DNA of 64,000 nt, taken from positions 1 to 64,000 of the forward strand of contig NZ_JACJON010000029.1 in NCBI RefSeq assembly GCF_014695585.1, in the 5' to 3' direction. The stretch comes from Microcoleus sp. FACHB-831 (GTDB lineage: Bacteria; Cyanobacteriota; Cyanobacteriia; Cyanobacteriales; FACHB-T130). Shown here in pieces: positions 61,474 through 64,000 of the stretch (positions are counted from its first letter, which is position 1; every line of letters starts with the position of its first letter). The translations under genes were made by a program, and so were the position numbers. Below the pieces are notes generated by a model. It did no database searches, was not told the origin of the DNA, and was given only the letters and a program-made list of their open reading frames with translations.

Positions 61474-61502
61474 TATAATCATAAGGTGGTATCTCACCTT
61501 AT
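61474..61502 (+). promoter_or_regulatory. promoter with operator-like inverted repeat over the start codon
   Basis: TATAAT (61474-61479) is a perfect -10 box. Directly downstream, ATAAGGTG (61481-61488) and CACCTTAT (61495-61502) form an 8-bp inverted repeat with a 6-bp spacer that covers the predicted transcription start and the A and T of the ATG at 61501. This is the expected geometry for autorepression. Confidence 0.6.
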
Positions 61503-61722
61503 GTCAAGTATGGGATTAGTTAGATTAAAAGTTAGAGAACTAGCTGCTGAGAAGGGCTGGACATTCAAGGAAGTTGCGGAACGTTCCGGCGTGATTTACA
61601 ACACCGTCAAACATTATGCCCGTTGTCCGGGGATGTCAACTGTTGACTTTATTTCTCTGCAAAAGTTGGCTAGGACGTTTGATGTGATGATTGAAGATTT
61701 GGTAGAGATTGTAGAGGAGTAA
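61501..61722 (+). CDS. small XRE/Cro-type transcriptional regulator
   Basis: A 73-residue helix-turn-helix protein from ATG 61501. A longer frame starts at 61423, but it would put the promoter inside the gene. The HTH is LRELAAEKGWTFKEVAERSGV with NTVKHYARCPGMSTVDF as the recognition part, then LQKLARTFDVMIEDLVE. Such short repressors act alone or as antitoxins. The inverted repeat on its start suggests autoregulation. Confidence 0.8.
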   Translation: MSSMGLVRLKVRELAAEKGWTFKEVAERSGVIYNTVKHYARCPGMSTVDFISLQKLARTFDVMIEDLVEIVEE

Positions 61723-61737
61723 GCGATCGCTTACTCC
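61716..61737. terminator. 22-bp palindrome after the regulator
   Basis: GGAGTAAGCGATCGCTTACTCC is a perfect palindrome built on a HIP1 site, overlapping the stop of the regulator gene and followed by TTT. It can act as a bidirectional terminator. Confidence 0.6.
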
Positions 61738-61859
61738 TTTAATATATGACTTTCGCTTAAGTGCGTTGATAAGTATTTAAGCAAATATCTACGAACAGAA
61801 GAACAATGCCAATTTGATTGCGATCGCCGCTTTAAATTCACCAATCCCACAACTACTAC

Positions 61860-61894
61860 AAAAAAATCCCCCACCCGAAGGTGAGGGATTTTTT
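61860..61894 (-). terminator. psaB terminator
   Basis: On the minus strand AAAAAATCCCTCACC, a TTCG tetraloop and GGTGGGGGATTTTTT form a strong stem followed by T. It lies 30 bp past the stop of psaB. The A/T arms make it work in both directions. Confidence 0.85.
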
Positions 61895-61923
61895 ATTAAT
61901 TATCTACCAGACTAGAAGCCGGA

Positions 61924-64000
61924 TTAACCGAACTTGCCAGCCGTTGAGGCAATCAAGAAGGCGGCGTAGGTGAGGATGTAGCCAACCGTGAAGTGAGCTA
62001 GACCAACCAACCAACCTTGAACGATGGACAGAGCAACTGGCTTGTCCTTCCAGCGAACCAGGTTCGCCAGAGGAGTGCGTTCGTGTGCCCAAACCAAAGT
62101 CTCGATCAACTCTTGCCAGTAACCGCGCCAAGAGATCAGGAACATGAAGCCAGTAGCCCAAACTAGGTGTCCGAAGAGGAACATCCAGTTCCAGACCGCC
62201 AGGTTATTCATACCGTAGGGGTTGTACCCGTTGATCAGCTGAGCAGAGTACAGCCAGAGGTAATCGCGCAGCCAGCCCATGAGGTAAGTAGAGGACTCAT
62301 TGAACTGAGCTACGTTGCCTTGCCATATACCCAAATGCTTCCAGTGCCAGTAGAAGGTTACCCAACCCAGAAGGTTAAGCATCCAGAACATAGCTAAGTA
62401 GAAGGACTGTTCCCAAGCCGAAGTTTGGCAGGTACCGCCACGGCCAGGACCGTCGCAGGGGAAGGTGAAGCCGAAGTCCTTTTTATCGGGCATCAGCTTA
62501 GAACCGCGAGCATCCAACGCACCTTTGACGCAAATCAGGGTGGTGGTGTGGAGACCTAGTGCGATCGCGTGGTGAACCAGGAAATCGCCAGGGCCAATTG
62601 TCAAGAACAGAGAGTTAGTCCCGCTGTTGATAGCATCAAGCCAACCGGGAAGCCAAGCCGCACCAGCCGTCGAGGCAACGCTATCAGCATTAGACAACAG
62701 AGTGTCAAAGCCGTACAGCACTTTACCGTGAGAAGCTTGAATGAACTGGGCAAACACCGGTTCGATCAGTATTTGCTTTTCAGGAGTTCCGAAAGCAACC
62801 ACTACATCGTTGTGGACGTACAAGCCCAAGGTGTGGAAACCCAGGAACAATGACACCCAGCTGAGGTGAGAGATGATCGCTTCTTTATGCTGCAACACGC
62901 GATCTAACACGTTGCCTTTGTTTTGATCGGGATCGTAGTCGCGCACCCAGAAGATGGCTGCGTGAGCAAAAGCACCGATCATCAGGAAGCCAGCAATGTA
63001 TTGGTGGTGGGTGTACAGCGCTGCCTGAGTTGTGAAGTCCTTAGCCATAAAGGCATAGGGAGGCAGAGAGTACATATGCTGCGCCACCAGAGAGGTAACA
63101 ACTCCTAGTGCTGCCAGGTGTATGGACAACTGGAAGTGCAGCGAGTTGTTATAGGTGTCGTACAAGCCTTGGTGAGGCAAGTTGAACTGGCCTTCAGTCT
63201 TGGTGCCAAAGAATTCTTTGGCGTTGAGCATTTCTTTGATGCTGTGACCAATTCCGAAGTTAGTACGGTACATGTGGCCGGCGATGATGAAGATGACCGC
63301 GATCGCCAAGTGGTGATGCGCGATATCCGTCAGCCACAGCGACTGCGTTTGAGGATGAAAGCCACCCAAGAACGTCAGAATCGCAGTACCAGAACCTTGA
63401 GAAGTGGCGAATATATGACCTGCGGTATCAGGGTTTTCCGCGTACACTCCCCAGTTACCCGTGAAGAACGGCTGCAAACCAGCTGGGTGAGGCAGCGTAG
63501 TCAGGAAGTTATCCCAACCTACATGCTGACCGCGAGATTCTGGGATAGCAACGTGAATCAGGTGTCCTGCCCAAGCCAAAGAACTGACGCCGAACAGACC
63601 AGCTAAGTGGTGGTTCAAACGGGGTTCAGCGCTCTTGAACCAGGAAAGACTGGGGCGGAATTTGGGCTGTAAGTGCAACCAACCTGCGAACAAGAAGATT
63701 GCAGACAGCACGAGCAGGAACACTGCACCTTGGTACAGGTCATTGTTCGTCCGCATCCCTTGGGTGAACCACATGTGGTACACGCCAGAGTAAGCAATAT
63801 TGACCGGGTTAGTAGCACCAGCTTGGGTAAAAGCCTCGACTGCCGGTTGACCGAAGTGAGGGTCCCAAATCGCGTGAGCGATGGGACGGACATTTAAAGG
63901 ATCTTTAATCCACTGCTCGAAGTTACCTTGCCAAGCAACGTGGAACAGGAGGCTGGATGTCCATAAGAAGATGATTGCCAAGTGGCCAAAGTGGGAGGCG
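61924..64000 (-). CDS. psaB: photosystem I core protein PsaB, partial
   Basis: PsaB (P700 apoprotein A2) forms with PsaA the photosystem I reaction-centre heterodimer. The 692 codons visible end in the typical STAGKFG and run off the right edge; about 50 N-terminal residues are missing. The FX iron-sulfur site [19 protein letters not shown] is intact, as are the many His residues of the chlorophyll-binding helices ([23 protein letters not shown]). psaA is expected just beyond the edge. Strong codon bias and the terminator fit a highly expressed gene. Confidence 0.98.
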   Translation of the reverse strand, partial: ASHFGHLAIIFLWTSSLLFHVAWQGNFEQWIKDPLNVRPIAHAIWDPHFGQPAVEAFTQAGATNPVNIAYSGVYHMWFTQGMRTNNDLYQGAVFLLVLSAIFLFAGWLHLQPKFRPSLSWFKSAEPRLNHHLAGLFGVSSLAWAGHLIHVAIPESRGQHVGWDNFLTTLPHPAGLQPFFTGNWGVYAENPDTAGHIFATSQGSGTAILTFLGGFHPQTQSLWLTDIAHHHLAIAVIFIIAGHMYRTNFGIGHSIKEMLNAKEFFGTKTEGQFNLPHQGLYDTYNNSLHFQLSIHLAALGVVTSLVAQHMYSLPPYAFMAKDFTTQAALYTHHQYIAGFLMIGAFAHAAIFWVRDYDPDQNKGNVLDRVLQHKEAIISHLSWVSLFLGFHTLGLYVHNDVVVAFGTPEKQILIEPVFAQFIQASHGKVLYGFDTLLSNADSVASTAGAAWLPGWLDAINSGTNSLFLTIGPGDFLVHHAIALGLHTTTLICVKGALDARGSKLMPDKKDFGFTFPCDGPGRGGTCQTSAWEQSFYLAMFWMLNLLGWVTFYWHWKHLGIWQGNVAQFNESSTYLMGWLRDYLWLYSAQLINGYNPYGMNNLAVWNWMFLFGHLVWATGFMFLISWRGYWQELIETLVWAHERTPLANLVRWKDKPVALSIVQGWLVGLAHFTVGYILTYAAFLIASTAGKFG

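Overview
The window is a piece of a cyanobacterial chromosome. The evidence is psaB, two psaK genes, apcF, the aldehyde oxygenase/acyl-ACP reductase pair for alkane synthesis, btpA, an NtcA-type glnA promoter, and the HIP1 octamer GCGATCGC throughout. A filamentous or oscillatorialean cyanobacterium is plausible, but the sequence alone does not fix the genus.

Region 1 (1-9306) is the striking part. It is a minus-strand array of about 46 tRNA or tRNA-like genes, read from the upper coordinates downward. Counting by anticodon it holds isoacceptors for all 20 amino acids, with Ile present only as a non-canonical tRNA. Many members are odd: two sisters with an identical non-standard T-loop, Leu tRNAs without a long variable arm, C33 anticodon loops, a 9-nt anticodon loop, a half-tRNA, a tRNA-Arg with a 24-nt repeat in its T-loop, and several decayed copies. 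Its tRNA-Leu(TAA) has no intron, although the usual cyanobacterial trnL-UAA often carries one. Within the array lie a divergent EF-Tu with changed tRNA-contact residues and an 8-residue deletion, a protein with a HEPN-like Rx4H motif, and an opposite-strand Zn-finger/PD-(D/E)XK endonuclease. A consensus promoter and strong leader hairpins lie upstream. I read this as an auxiliary decoding cassette related in idea to the long tRNA operon of Anabaena.

Region 2 (9500-13960) has a two-gene island between 112-bp direct repeats that copy the 3' end of a neighbouring gene. An HNH nuclease, an RHH protein, apcF and the NtcA-driven glnA promoter follow.

Region 3 (13961-45100) is mostly core metabolism: glnA, a methyltransferase, a ferritin-like protein, a sugar ABC permease, the ado-aar-accA-SDR-folE neighbourhood, trpF, the psaK tandem, an M50 protease, lipoate ligase, hydrolases, thrC, a DEAD-box helicase, rimO, btpA, a VKOR-thioredoxin fusion, a CHASE2-PAS-GGDEF cyclase and an AI-2E transporter.

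Region 4 (45100-64000) mixes accessory and core genes: a convergent tcmP/three-Cys radical-SAM pair beside a 34-bp perfect palindrome, an ABC-2 exporter, a Uma2 protein with a relic copy, uvrA, a protein kinase, an NYN-LOTUS RNase-like protein with a coiled coil, a small XRE regulator with an operator-like repeat over its start, and psaB running off the right edge.
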